Assembly: GCA_028715505.1 (NCBI GenBank)
Contig: JAQURS010000008.1
Location: 1-41,391 of the forward strand
Direction of reading: 5' to 3'
Length of the DNA stretch: 41,391 nucleotides
From: Patescibacteria group bacterium
GTDB lineage: Bacteria; Patescibacteriota; Patescibacteriia; 2-12-FULL-60-25
Positions 8,498 to 15,589 of this stretch are shown piece by piece; the stretch's first letter is position 1; the number at the start of each line of letters is the position of its first letter. The notes below the pieces were generated by a model that was given only the letters and a program-made list of their open reading frames with translations, was not told where the DNA came from and did not search any database. A program made the position numbers and the translations under genes.

Positions 8498-9166
8498 TTA
8501 TTTTGACAAGTCTTTGAGCGAATCAATGATCCAATTGCCGGAGGCGTTAGCCCTTAGGCCTTTAATTCTCACTGAATCACCAACGCTTATGCTTTGAAGG
8601 CTGGAAATTGATCCTGACTTGTTGTAAACCTTGGCATTAGTCATGTCGACGGCATAGGTCTTGCCGTTTTTGCCATTGATAGTGACTGAATTATCCGCAA
8701 TGGATGAAATCGTTCCTTTTAACGAATTCATCCTGGAATGCATTCTAGCCAGAGAAGTCACCATCGAAGGCGAGATGTTCACCGTTTTGGCCGTAAGCGT
8801 GTCGCTGGTCTTATCCCAAGTACCGCGGACAACGATCGTGTCGCCGACAGCTATTTCAGATAGGCTGGCCGAGTTTCCGTTCAACTTGTAAGCGGTATTG
8901 GAATCGGTGTTAACTGTCAAAGTACCGCGAGCCTTGGTTTGAAGCGTTAAACTCGAACCGCTGATGGCCGTCACCTTGCCCAAGAAGGCGTGATTGTTCT
9001 TAACCGCGTTCAACGTAGCTCGGGCTACGCGAATCTTATGGACTGCTTTTTGAATGACAGGCTTATTCGTTTGATAGCCTGGTGTCGTCGCGGCTTGAGC
9101 GACGGCGCTTGGCAGGATGATGGCTGAGGCCACCAATATTCCCGCCAGATACGGAGACTTACGCAT
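8498..9166 (-). CDS. Exported protein with two DUF5666 repeats
   Basis: 222 residues. Residues 1-26 are a signal peptide ending in VAQAA. Two copies of a roughly 70-residue beta domain follow, at about 60-132 and 147-218. Each has a G-K/T-V/I-xx-I start, an S-x-T-I/L strand, an AY/VY element, and the hallmark SxLSEIAVGDTIVVRG or SSLQSISVGDSVRIKG. This matches DUF5666, a small OB-like fold of unknown function found in exported proteins. The linker between signal and repeats is basic. It is a single gene with its own terminator, divergent from purB. It could bind a ligand in the cell wall, but nothing in the sequence proves it. Confidence 0.85.
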   Translation of the reverse strand: MRKSPYLAGILVASAIILPSAVAQAATTPGYQTNKPVIQKAVHKIRVARATLNAVKNNHAFLGKVTAISGSSLTLQTKARGTLTVNTDSNTAYKLNGNSASLSEIAVGDTIVVRGTWDKTSDTLTAKTVNISPSMVTSLARMHSRMNSLKGTISSIADNSVTINGKNGKTYAVDMTNAKVYNKSGSISSLQSISVGDSVRIKGLRANASGNWIIDSLKDLSK

Positions 9167-9241
9167 AGATGCTGGATTAAAAATGAATTATTTTGTCATG
9201 AAAGTGATACGTAAGTACCTTTTGGAGTCTTTCAAAGATGT

Positions 9242-9313
9242 TTGACATTGGCCAAAATTACATCTAATCTGGGGCCGTTGTTCATCGTCAACTCAACACG
9301 AAAGGGGACTAAC
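9242..9313 (+). promoter_or_regulatory. purB promoter and leader
   Basis: TTGACA (9242-9247), 17 bp, TAATCT (9265-9270), then GGGGCC; same architecture as purL. The leader carries CAACTCAAC (9289-9297), also present in the purL leader, and the Shine-Dalgarno AAAGGGGA (9301-9308) before the ATG at 9314. Confidence 0.75.
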
Positions 9314-10750
9314 ATGTCCGATACTCGCAACCTGATGATGCCCGGCAATCCGCGTTACCAGCCCAAGGAACTTGTCCCGATTTGGGGCTACGACAACCTC
9401 ATGATTCCTCTCGCGGAGGTCGAGATTGCCAATCTTCAGACTTTGGGCGAGTTCGGGATTATTCCGGCCGACGAAATTGCCGAGCTCACGCCCGAAGTCA
9501 TCGATAAGCTCAAGGACATACGGACTACCGCGGTCGACGAGATCGAACGTACGATCACCCGACATGACGTACTCGCTTGGATCCATCTCGGCAGGGAAAT
9601 CCTGCCTCCTTCGCTTCGGCGCTGGCTCCACGTGGGACTCACGAGCTACGATCCCTTGTCCACGGCCTACGCTCTCCAATTCAGCCGGGCGCATCAGCAA
9701 GTCGTCATGCCCAAATCCAAGGAGCTGGCAGGCATCTTGGCCGGCATGGTCAGGAATTACGCCGATACGCTTCAAGTCGGGAGGACCCATGGGCAACACG
9801 CGTTGCCGATCACCGTCGGGTTCTGGCTCGCAACCTTGCTTTCCAGATTCTTGTATTGCGCCCAAACCTTGGACGATAACGCCGACAAATTGGTCGGAAA
9901 GATCTCCGGCGCGGTCGGCGCGTACAACGCGCAGTTCGGACTCCACCTCGATCGGAGCGCTGAAGGCAAGTTCGAGGCAAGCGTGCTGGCCAAACTCGGG
10001 CTAAAGCCCGCCAGAATCAGCACCCAGATCTTGCCGCCTGAACCCCTGACCTTTTATCTTTTTTCCGCCTTGATGCTTTCCGGCACGTTCGGACAGATTG
10101 GTCGCGATTGCAGGCAGCTCATGCGGACCGAGATCAGGGAAATCCGAGAGCCTTTTGCCAAGACCCAAGGCGGTTCATCCGCCATGCCACACAAACGAAA
10201 TCCCATTTCATTCGAAAATTCCGAGGGTTTCTGGCTCAAAAACAAGAGCGAATTCGGCAAGGTCCTGGAATGCGTCATCAGCGAGCACCAACGCGATCTG
10301 GTAGGCAGCAGCCTGATGCGGGATTTTCCAATCCTGATCATCAATCTTACCCACCAGCTCAACACGCTACTCAAGAAGGACAGGGACGGCCAGTCGTTCC
10401 TTTCCCGGATCACGGTGGATACGGAGTCCTGTCGGCGCAACTTCGAACTCAGTTCGGACGTAGTCTTGGCAGAGCCGATGTGGATCGCACTTCAGATGGG
10501 TGGCTACGGGAACAGCGCGCACGAGTTAGTCAACAAAAAACTCGTGCCCCAATGCATGGCCGAAGGCATTCCGCTCATCGATGCCTTGATCCAAGCCGCG
10601 CAAGATGACTCCGAAATCGCCCAGGCCTTTGATCGCATTCCTGAAGAAGTCATCCAGCTCTTCCATCATCCCGAATCCTATACGGGAAGGGCCAGCCAAA
10701 AATCCCTCGAGATCGCCGAGCTGGCAGATGATTTCGCGAAGGTCACTTAA
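9314..10750 (+). CDS. purB: Adenylosuccinate lyase
   Basis: 478 residues, within the normal PurB range. It removes fumarate from SAICAR in purine synthesis and from adenylosuccinate on the way to AMP. The fumarase/aspartase superfamily signature is GSSAMPHKRNP at residues 287-297, containing the flexible-loop catalytic serine. The substrate regions HVGLTSYDPLST and VGRTHGQHALPIT (catalytic His) are intact. The start at 9314 is set by AAAGGGGA six bases upstream; the frame is open to 9242, but that stretch is promoter. Monocistronic with its own terminator. It shares promoter hexamers and a leader 9-mer with purL, so the two are probably co-regulated. Confidence 0.97.
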   Translation: MSDTRNLMMPGNPRYQPKELVPIWGYDNLMIPLAEVEIANLQTLGEFGIIPADEIAELTPEVIDKLKDIRTTAVDEIERTITRHDVLAWIHLGREILPPSLRRWLHVGLTSYDPLSTAYALQFSRAHQQVVMPKSKELAGILAGMVRNYADTLQVGRTHGQHALPITVGFWLATLLSRFLYCAQTLDDNADKLVGKISGAVGAYNAQFGLHLDRSAEGKFEASVLAKLGLKPARISTQILPPEPLTFYLFSALMLSGTFGQIGRDCRQLMRTEIREIREPFAKTQGGSSAMPHKRNPISFENSEGFWLKNKSEFGKVLECVISEHQRDLVGSSLMRDFPILIINLTHQLNTLLKKDRDGQSFLSRITVDTESCRRNFELSSDVVLAEPMWIALQMGGYGNSAHELVNKKLVPQCMAEGIPLIDALIQAAQDDSEIAQAFDRIPEEVIQLFHHPESYTGRASQKSLEIAELADDFAKVT

Positions 10751-10751
10751 G

Positions 10752-10783
10752 CGGCTCTCCGCCTCCGGAGCAGCCGTTTTTTT
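10752..10783 (+). terminator. purB terminator
   Basis: Stem CGGCT-CTCCG (10752-10761) / CGGAG-C-AGCCG (10766-10776) with one bulged C, loop CCTC, followed by seven T. Confidence 0.85.
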
Positions 10784-10795
10784 ATACTGAAATCC

Positions 10796-10846
10796 TTGAC
10801 ACGGCGGGCGATTTATGGTCATATCTGACCGCAAAAGGAGGCGCAC
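10796..10846 (+). promoter_or_regulatory. Promoter of the 136-residue gene with dyad over the -10
   Basis: TTGACA (10796-10801), 17 bp, TCATAT (10819-10824). A perfect dyad GGTCA-TATC-TGACC (10817-10830) covers the -10 and may be an operator. Strong Shine-Dalgarno AAAAGGAGG (10833-10841) before the ATG at 10847. Confidence 0.65.
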
Positions 10847-11257
10847 ATGATCAATCTCATGATTCGAGAGCTCAAGGTTCTGGTCGGCAAGGTGAATGAA
10901 CTCCGCAAGTCGGAGACGAGCCGGGGCGGGTACTTCTGCTACCTGGTCAAACGAACGCCGGAGATGGTCGTGAAGATCGGCGAGGTCGGCGACAAGGCAG
11001 AGGATTACTACCACATGGCCTCCAAGTTGGCCTACGCCAAGGCGGGCAACCCGGATCTATCGATCCGCGAAGCCATGGGCGACTCCCTCACGGCTTCCAA
11101 CGGGCATGTCATTGCCTTCGCGGGCTATCCGGCCGAATGGGACATGGCCATCCTCTTCGCCCTCGAGGTCGAGCTTGGTTGGATGAAAAAGGACCAAGCT
11201 CTGGCCGAGGCTCCTGTGGGCGCCAAGCTCAATCTGGCCGCGCTGCTCGGCGAATGA
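10847..11257 (+). CDS. Unknown 136-residue cytosolic protein in the purine cassette group
   Basis: I do not recognise this protein. It has 136 residues and no signal peptide or membrane segment. It starts with an amphipathic helix (MINLMIRELKVLVGKVNEL). A middle region of mixed charge follows (KRTPEMVVKIGEVGDKAEDYY), then a helical segment (MASKLAYAKAG), and a C-terminal half with WDMAILFALEVELGWMKKDQAL. One cysteine, no obvious metal site. The start is firm: AAAAGGAGG lies five bases upstream. It has its own promoter with a dyad on the -10 and its own terminator, just like purD, purL and purB. It could be a purine-related or stress accessory protein, but that is only guilt by architecture. 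Confidence 0.75.
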   Translation: MINLMIRELKVLVGKVNELRKSETSRGGYFCYLVKRTPEMVVKIGEVGDKAEDYYHMASKLAYAKAGNPDLSIREAMGDSLTASNGHVIAFAGYPAEWDMAILFALEVELGWMKKDQALAEAPVGAKLNLAALLGE

Positions 11258-11274
11258 ACGGCCGATCGCTACTC

Positions 11275-11298
11275 AGACCCTCAGCGGTCTATTTTTTT
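11275..11298 (+). terminator. Terminator of the 136-residue gene
   Basis: Stem AGACC (11275-11279) / GGTCT (11286-11290), loop CTCAGC, then A and seven T. Confidence 0.75.
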
Positions 11299-11306
11299 AA
11301 ATTTAC

Positions 11307-13109
11307 TTACGCGCTGATTGCCGTTTGCATTTCCTTCTTTAAAATTTCTAAATTTTCTTGGGACTTCAACCAGTCCGATTCCAAAGAAAGAATCTGCCCA
11401 TCGAGCTCTTTAAGGCGCTTAGCTTTCTTAACGTCAACCGGCGCGGGATGCTCGATAAAGTAATTTAAAATTATTTTCTTTTCCCCCGTAAGCCCTGACA
11501 TTTCTTGTTCAAGGCGTTTTAGCGTGTTCTTTTCTTTCTGGATATCGCCAAAAATGTCCACCTTCGTCCGCATGTAGGGGATGGTGCCTTCTACGACCGG
11601 TTTGTCTTCTTCGGGCATTGAAAACTTTTCGTGCGATTTCAATTCGTAAACGTAGATCTCGTAAGGATAAGGATAACGAACGGCGCGTCCGTCTTTAATT
11701 TCCAAAATCTGGGTGGCGATTTGAGAAACGAAAGTTCGGCTATGGCTCACGAAAACAATCGTGCCTTCGTATTCGGACAAAGCTTCGCCCAAAGCCTCAA
11801 CCGTATCAAAATCCAAATGGTTAGTCGGCTCGTCCAGAATCAAAACGTCATAACGGCCAAGGCAAATGCCGGCCAAACACAAACGCGCTTTTTCTCCACC
11901 CGAGAGGACGGCGATCGGTTTTTCCAAATCATCTTTGCTGAACAAAAAATTTCCAGCCATGCGAAGAAGATCTTCCGGCAAGACGCGGCCGGCCATGGTG
12001 TGCAGATAATCCCCGACCGTACCGATCGTCGGCAGCATCAAAGGCACATGCTGGGCGTAATAAGCGACCCGCAGGTTGTGCCCCCATTTGTAAGAACCGG
12101 AAAACAAGGCGAGCTGGCCGGCCAAAGTTTTCAGTAAAGTCGATTTGCCTTGGCCATTTTCTCCCAAAACCGCCAAATGATCGCCGCGATTAATTTCAAA
12201 CTCAACGTGTTCGAGCACCGGCTTATCGGCTTGATAGCCAACCTCTAAGTCTTTGCATTCCAAAGCCGGAGCGTTTTTCTGCGGGGGACAGGGAATATTG
12301 ATGCGCACCGTCCGTAATGAATGCGCGATCTCGATCGTTTTTAATTTTGAGATTTGCTTAAGTTTCGATTGAGCTTGGGTGGCCAAGGCCGCCTTATACC
12401 TAAAACGATCCACAAACGTCTGCAAATGCCTGCGTTGGGCTTCAACTTTTTTGTTATAGCGCCGGGCTTCTTCGAGCCGTTGCTCCTTAAACTCAAAATA
12501 CGCCTCGATGTTTCCCGGGAAAAGGGATAATTTTTCATGCTCCAGTTCCAAAGTATGCGTGCAAACGTTTTTGAGGAACTCGCGGTCATGGGAAATTAAA
12601 AGCAAAGCCCCGCGATAAGAACGAAGGACGTCTTCGAGCAAAAGCACGGTCTGCAAATCGAGGTAGTTAGTGGGTTCATCGAGCAGCAGGAGATTCGGTT
12701 CGCGGACAAGGATGCCGGCTAAACGGACGCGCATTTGGTAACCTCCGGATAGGCTTAGGAAAGGCTCCTCCAATTTTTCATTTTTAACCTCAAACGAGCC
12801 GGCCATTTTGGCGCATTCCCAAGGTTCACGGCCCGAAACCCTAATTAAATAATCAATGACAGTCTCATCCGGCGGAAAAGTTTCGTTCTGCTCCAAATAG
12901 CCGAGCCGGGTATTGGGATGGAGATTTATCAAACCTCCATCGAGCTGTTCCTGGCCCAAAATCATCCGCAGCAAAGTGGTTTTGCCTGAGCCATTGGCTC
13001 CGATCAAACCAATCTTTTGCCCTTCAGCGACCGAAACCGTGGCGCCTTCAAAAAGCCTTCGGAGGCCGAAGGATTTGGATATATCCTGAAGCTGAAGAAC
13101 GATTGACAT
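11307..13109 (-). CDS. ABC-F family ATPase (Uup/EttA-like)
   Basis: 600 residues, soluble, two ABC domains and no membrane segment. First domain: Walker A GANGSGKTTLLRM (about residue 37), signature LSGGYQMRVRLAG, Walker B LLLLDEPTNYLDL. A charged helical P-site-tRNA-interaction-type linker follows (EFKEQRLEEARRYNKKVEAQ). Second domain: GENGQGKSTLLKT, LSGGEKARLCLAG, VLILDEPTNHLDF. About the last 80 residues form a Lys/Glu-rich coiled coil like that of Uup. ABC-F proteins act on the ribosome to relieve stalling or give antibiotic protection; the exact subfamily cannot be settled by eye. The promoter -10 lies only 8 nt before the ATG, so the mRNA is likely leaderless. Confidence 0.93.
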   Translation of the reverse strand: MSIVLQLQDISKSFGLRRLFEGATVSVAEGQKIGLIGANGSGKTTLLRMILGQEQLDGGLINLHPNTRLGYLEQNETFPPDETVIDYLIRVSGREPWECAKMAGSFEVKNEKLEEPFLSLSGGYQMRVRLAGILVREPNLLLLDEPTNYLDLQTVLLLEDVLRSYRGALLLISHDREFLKNVCTHTLELEHEKLSLFPGNIEAYFEFKEQRLEEARRYNKKVEAQRRHLQTFVDRFRYKAALATQAQSKLKQISKLKTIEIAHSLRTVRINIPCPPQKNAPALECKDLEVGYQADKPVLEHVEFEINRGDHLAVLGENGQGKSTLLKTLAGQLALFSGSYKWGHNLRVAYYAQHVPLMLPTIGTVGDYLHTMAGRVLPEDLLRMAGNFLFSKDDLEKPIAVLSGGEKARLCLAGICLGRYDVLILDEPTNHLDFDTVEALGEALSEYEGTIVFVSHSRTFVSQIATQILEIKDGRAVRYPYPYEIYVYELKSHEKFSMPEEDKPVVEGTIPYMRTKVDIFGDIQKEKNTLKRLEQEMSGLTGEKKIILNYFIEHPAPVDVKKAKRLKELDGQILSLESDWLKSQENLEILKKEMQTAISA

Positions 13110-13117
13110 TGGCCACG

Positions 13118-13146
13118 ATTATGGCAGAAAAAGATTAATAATTCAA
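13118..13146 (-). promoter_or_regulatory. Promoter of the ABC-F gene
   Basis: On the reverse strand: -35 TTGAAT (13141-13146), 17 bp, -10 CATAAT (13118-13123), then 8 nt to the ATG at 13109. The geometry implies a leaderless transcript. Confidence 0.6.
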
Positions 13147-13168
13147 TGGCTCCCGGCCTTTAAATATA

Positions 13169-13197
13169 TTGACCTGAAGTTCATAAGATTCCATAAT
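13169..13197 (+). promoter_or_regulatory. Promoter of the Nudix gene
   Basis: TTGACC (13169-13174), 17 bp, CATAAT (13192-13197), then six bases to the ATG at 13204. Transcription should begin at or next to the start codon. Confidence 0.7.
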
Positions 13198-13203
13198 ATA
13201 GTC

Positions 13204-13743
13204 ATGATTGATGAGCTAATCGATATTTTTAACGAAAAAAACGAGCCAATCGGCCAAAAGATGAAGCATGAGGCGCACCGGGACGGGACTTGGCACCGCG
13301 TCTCGCATGTTTGGATTTACAACTTAAAAGGCGAGATCCTATTGCAGTTACGGGCTAAAAATAAAGAACTATACCCAGACATGTGGGATATCTCGGCTGC
13401 CGGCCACCTTGGAGCCGGAGAAGATCCCATAACCGGCGGTTTAAGGGAAATGGAAGAGGAGATCGGGTTGACGGCTAAACCCGAAGATCTTGAATTTTTG
13501 AAAATACGCGAGTTGAAAATCAATATCGGACAGATGGTTAATAACGAGTTTTGCTACGTTTACCTCATGAAATACGATGGCGATATTGATAATCTGGATT
13601 TGAGGGATGGGGAAGTGGCAAAACTAAAATTATTGAAACTCAACGAACTCGAGATAGATCTTAAAGCCAGGCCCGAACGGTACGCAAAACACGGCGATTA
13701 TTGGCTGGAGATTATTGACGCCGTAATACAAAAAATCGGTTAA
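13204..13743 (+). CDS. Nudix hydrolase, IPP-isomerase-like subfamily
   Basis: 179 residues. The Nudix box is a perfect GX5EX7REUXEEXGU match in GHLGAGEDPITGGL + REMEEEIGL (about residues 77-99). The opening ELIDIFNEKNEPIGQKMKHE and WHRVSHVWI are the pattern shared by isopentenyl-diphosphate isomerases and YfcD-type Nudix hydrolases. It lacks any other terpenoid gene nearby, so a YfcD-like housecleaning or pyrophosphohydrolase role is as likely as isomerase. Its stop codon overlaps the convergent stop of the flavoprotein gene. There is no Shine-Dalgarno; the -10 is six bases before the ATG, so the mRNA is predicted leaderless. Confidence 0.92.
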   Translation: MIDELIDIFNEKNEPIGQKMKHEAHRDGTWHRVSHVWIYNLKGEILLQLRAKNKELYPDMWDISAAGHLGAGEDPITGGLREMEEEIGLTAKPEDLEFLKIRELKINIGQMVNNEFCYVYLMKYDGDIDNLDLRDGEVAKLKLLKLNELEIDLKARPERYAKHGDYWLEIIDAVIQKIG

Positions 13744-14960
13744 GCGGCGGCCGAAGCTCCGGCCAGACGTCCGGCGGCCCAAGAAGCTTGGAGGTTAAAA
13801 CCACCGGTGAAACCGTCGATATCAAGAATCTCGCCCGCGAAATACAGGCCGGAGCAAATTTTGGATTGCATAGTCGAGGGATCTACTTCTTTGAGGTTGA
13901 CTCCACCGGCCGTCACGAACTCGTCGCCGGCGCTGCGCGAAACGACGTGAATCGTCATTTTTTTAAACCAATCGACGCTGGCGGCCAAATCTTGTTTATT
14001 AACATCACCCGCGTTCTTGGCGGACAATCCGAGATGCCGGCAGACTATTTCCGCCAATGATTTTGGAACAACTTGCGATAAGATATTCAGCCAGCTCTTC
14101 TTGGGATTGGAACGTTTAAAGCTTTCAATGAATCGAGTCAGTTCCGCGGCGGTTTTATCGGGAAAAAGATCGATCGTTATCTCCAAGGGATTCTGGTTAT
14201 CAAATTTCTCAAAGGCTACCAGCGAAGAAAAGGCAAAAACCGCCGGACCGCTCACGCCCTTATGGGTGAACAGCATTGGACCAGAGGCTTGGAATTGGCC
14301 GGCGCTCGTTTTCACGTTAGGAAATGACAGGCCGGAAATTTCAGCCGTCCAAGTTTCTTGCGTCAAAAGGGCGCTCAAGCTCGGAGCCAATTCGGTAATC
14401 GTGTGGCCAAGCGATGCGGCCAAGGCGTAGCCGTCGCCGGTCGAGCCGGTTTGGCGGTAAGCTTGCCCGCCCGTCGTCAGAATGACCTTGTCGATCGCCA
14501 AATCATCGCTGCCTTTTAGCTTGAGCTTGAAACCGTCCCCATGCTTCTCAAGGCCCACGACTTGGGTACGCATCAAAAGAACGACCCTTGAACGGCGGAA
14601 GAGCTCTTCAAAAATCCTAACGATATCATGTCCGTCGTTTGAAATGGGGAATACCCTCAAATCTTTTTCGATTTTAAGCGGCACGCCGTGCGACTCGAAC
14701 CATTCATAAGCTTCTTTAGGCGGAAACTTATGCATGGCCGAGTTTAGGAACTTTCCGCCTCGGGGATATTTGGTCAGGACAGTTTTAACGTCCTGAATGC
14801 CGGTCGTGACATTGCAGCGGCCCCCGCCCGAGATAATGACTTTTTTGCCCAAACCCTCGTTTTTATCAATCAAAAAAATTTCCGCTTCCGGATTGGTTTC
14901 AATGATGGCGGCCGCAGCCATAAGACCGGCCGCGCCTCCGCCTACGATGGCGATTTTCAT
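13740..14960 (-). CDS. BaiN/HI0933-family FAD-dependent oxidoreductase
   Basis: 406 residues. N-terminal FAD-binding Rossmann motif AIVGGGAAGLMAA (about residues 4-16), then the family signature SGGGRCNVT near residue 50, and a C-terminal FAD motif FAGEILDIDGFTGGFNLQ. The insert domain (about 190-340) is the usual HI0933-type beta-barrel plus helices. Characterised relatives reduce bile-acid intermediates (BaiN), but most members, often annotated as aminoacetone oxidase-like, have unknown substrates. It ends with overlapping stop codons against the Nudix gene and is divergent from marR. The -10 sits six bases before the ATG, so the mRNA is probably leaderless. Confidence 0.93.
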   Translation of the reverse strand: MKIAIVGGGAAGLMAAAAIIETNPEAEIFLIDKNEGLGKKVIISGGGRCNVTTGIQDVKTVLTKYPRGGKFLNSAMHKFPPKEAYEWFESHGVPLKIEKDLRVFPISNDGHDIVRIFEELFRRSRVVLLMRTQVVGLEKHGDGFKLKLKGSDDLAIDKVILTTGGQAYRQTGSTGDGYALAASLGHTITELAPSLSALLTQETWTAEISGLSFPNVKTSAGQFQASGPMLFTHKGVSGPAVFAFSSLVAFEKFDNQNPLEITIDLFPDKTAAELTRFIESFKRSNPKKSWLNILSQVVPKSLAEIVCRHLGLSAKNAGDVNKQDLAASVDWFKKMTIHVVSRSAGDEFVTAGGVNLKEVDPSTMQSKICSGLYFAGEILDIDGFTGGFNLQASWAAGRLAGASAAA

Positions 14961-14966
14961 GGGCTA

Positions 14967-14995
14967 TATGTACCACATAAATTCATGAAAAGCAA
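14967..14995 (-). promoter_or_regulatory. Promoter of the flavoprotein gene
   Basis: On the reverse strand: TTGCTT (14990-14995), 17 bp, TACATA (14967-14972), preceded by TG as an extended -10. Six bases separate it from the ATG at 14960. Confidence 0.6.
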
Positions 14996-15057
14996 TTAAG
15001 TTTACCGACTTTTTTCACTAAAATTAGCAAAAATATAGTTTTACATATCGTTAAACC

Positions 15058-15087
15058 TTGACAAACATTAGTTAACTGATAAACTAA
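15058..15087 (+). promoter_or_regulatory. Promoter and dyad operator of the MarR-RND operon
   Basis: -35 TTGACA (15058-15063), 16 bp, -10 TAAACT (15080-15085). A 20-bp dyad TTAGTT-N8-AACTAA (15068-15087) spans the spacer and -10, the usual position and size of a MarR operator. The operon probably represses itself until a drug binds the regulator. Confidence 0.7.
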
Positions 15088-15100
15088 AAATTCTTTCTCT

Positions 15101-15589
15101 ATGCAAGTCCTCGAAGAAAATAGTTTACTCAGGCAATTCGGCATGACAGCCGCCAGGATCCAAGCCTACGCCAATCGGCTGTATTTTGAACCCGTCGGGT
15201 TAACTACCTCCTGCGCCATCATCCTCCATTTATTGAATCATCATGGTTCCATGACTCCGACGGAGATTCTAAAACATATGGGTGGCACTAAATCTAACAT
15301 TAGCCAAAGGCTGAGAACCCTCGAACGCGACAATTTGATCGAACGTAATGAAAATGACTCCGAGGACAAACGCCAAATCATGGTCTCCTTAACGGAAAGG
15401 GGACTACAAAGGCATAACGCGTTTAACAACCTAATCAGCTCCACGACCAAACAACTGGAGTCCGAACTGGAATTTACTAAGGAAGAACATCTGGCCTGCC
15501 AAAGGGTCATTGAAAAAATTAATAATTTCTTGGATCTCCATGCTAACGAATTATGCAAAAGAATATGTCCGTTCAAGGGAAGCAAATAA
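15101..15589 (+). CDS. MarR-family transcriptional regulator
   Basis: 162 residues. A winged helix-turn-helix sits at about residues 40-110: MTPTEILKHMGGTKSNISQRLRTLE, then the wing DNLIERNENDSEDKRQIMVSL with the family-typical DxRxxxV-like strand. Dimerisation helices flank it. The C-terminus ends in a short CKRICPFKG tail whose two cysteines could be a redox or metal sensor, though this is speculative. It is first in an operon with an RND adaptor and pump, so it is very likely the local drug- or stress-responsive repressor. The adaptor reading frame starts inside its last 37 bases. The leader is short (about 9 nt) and has no Shine-Dalgarno. Confidence 0.93.
   Translation: MQVLEENSLLRQFGMTAARIQAYANRLYFEPVGLTTSCAIILHLLNHHGSMTPTEILKHMGGTKSNISQRLRTLERDNLIERNENDSEDKRQIMVSLTERGLQRHNAFNNLISSTTKQLESELEFTKEEHLACQRVIEKINNFLDLHANELCKRICPFKGSK

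Noticed and set aside
13204-13743. Firm isopentenyl-diphosphate isomerase annotation
   Set aside because: The subfamily pattern is shared with YfcD-type hydrolases, and no isoprenoid gene is nearby.
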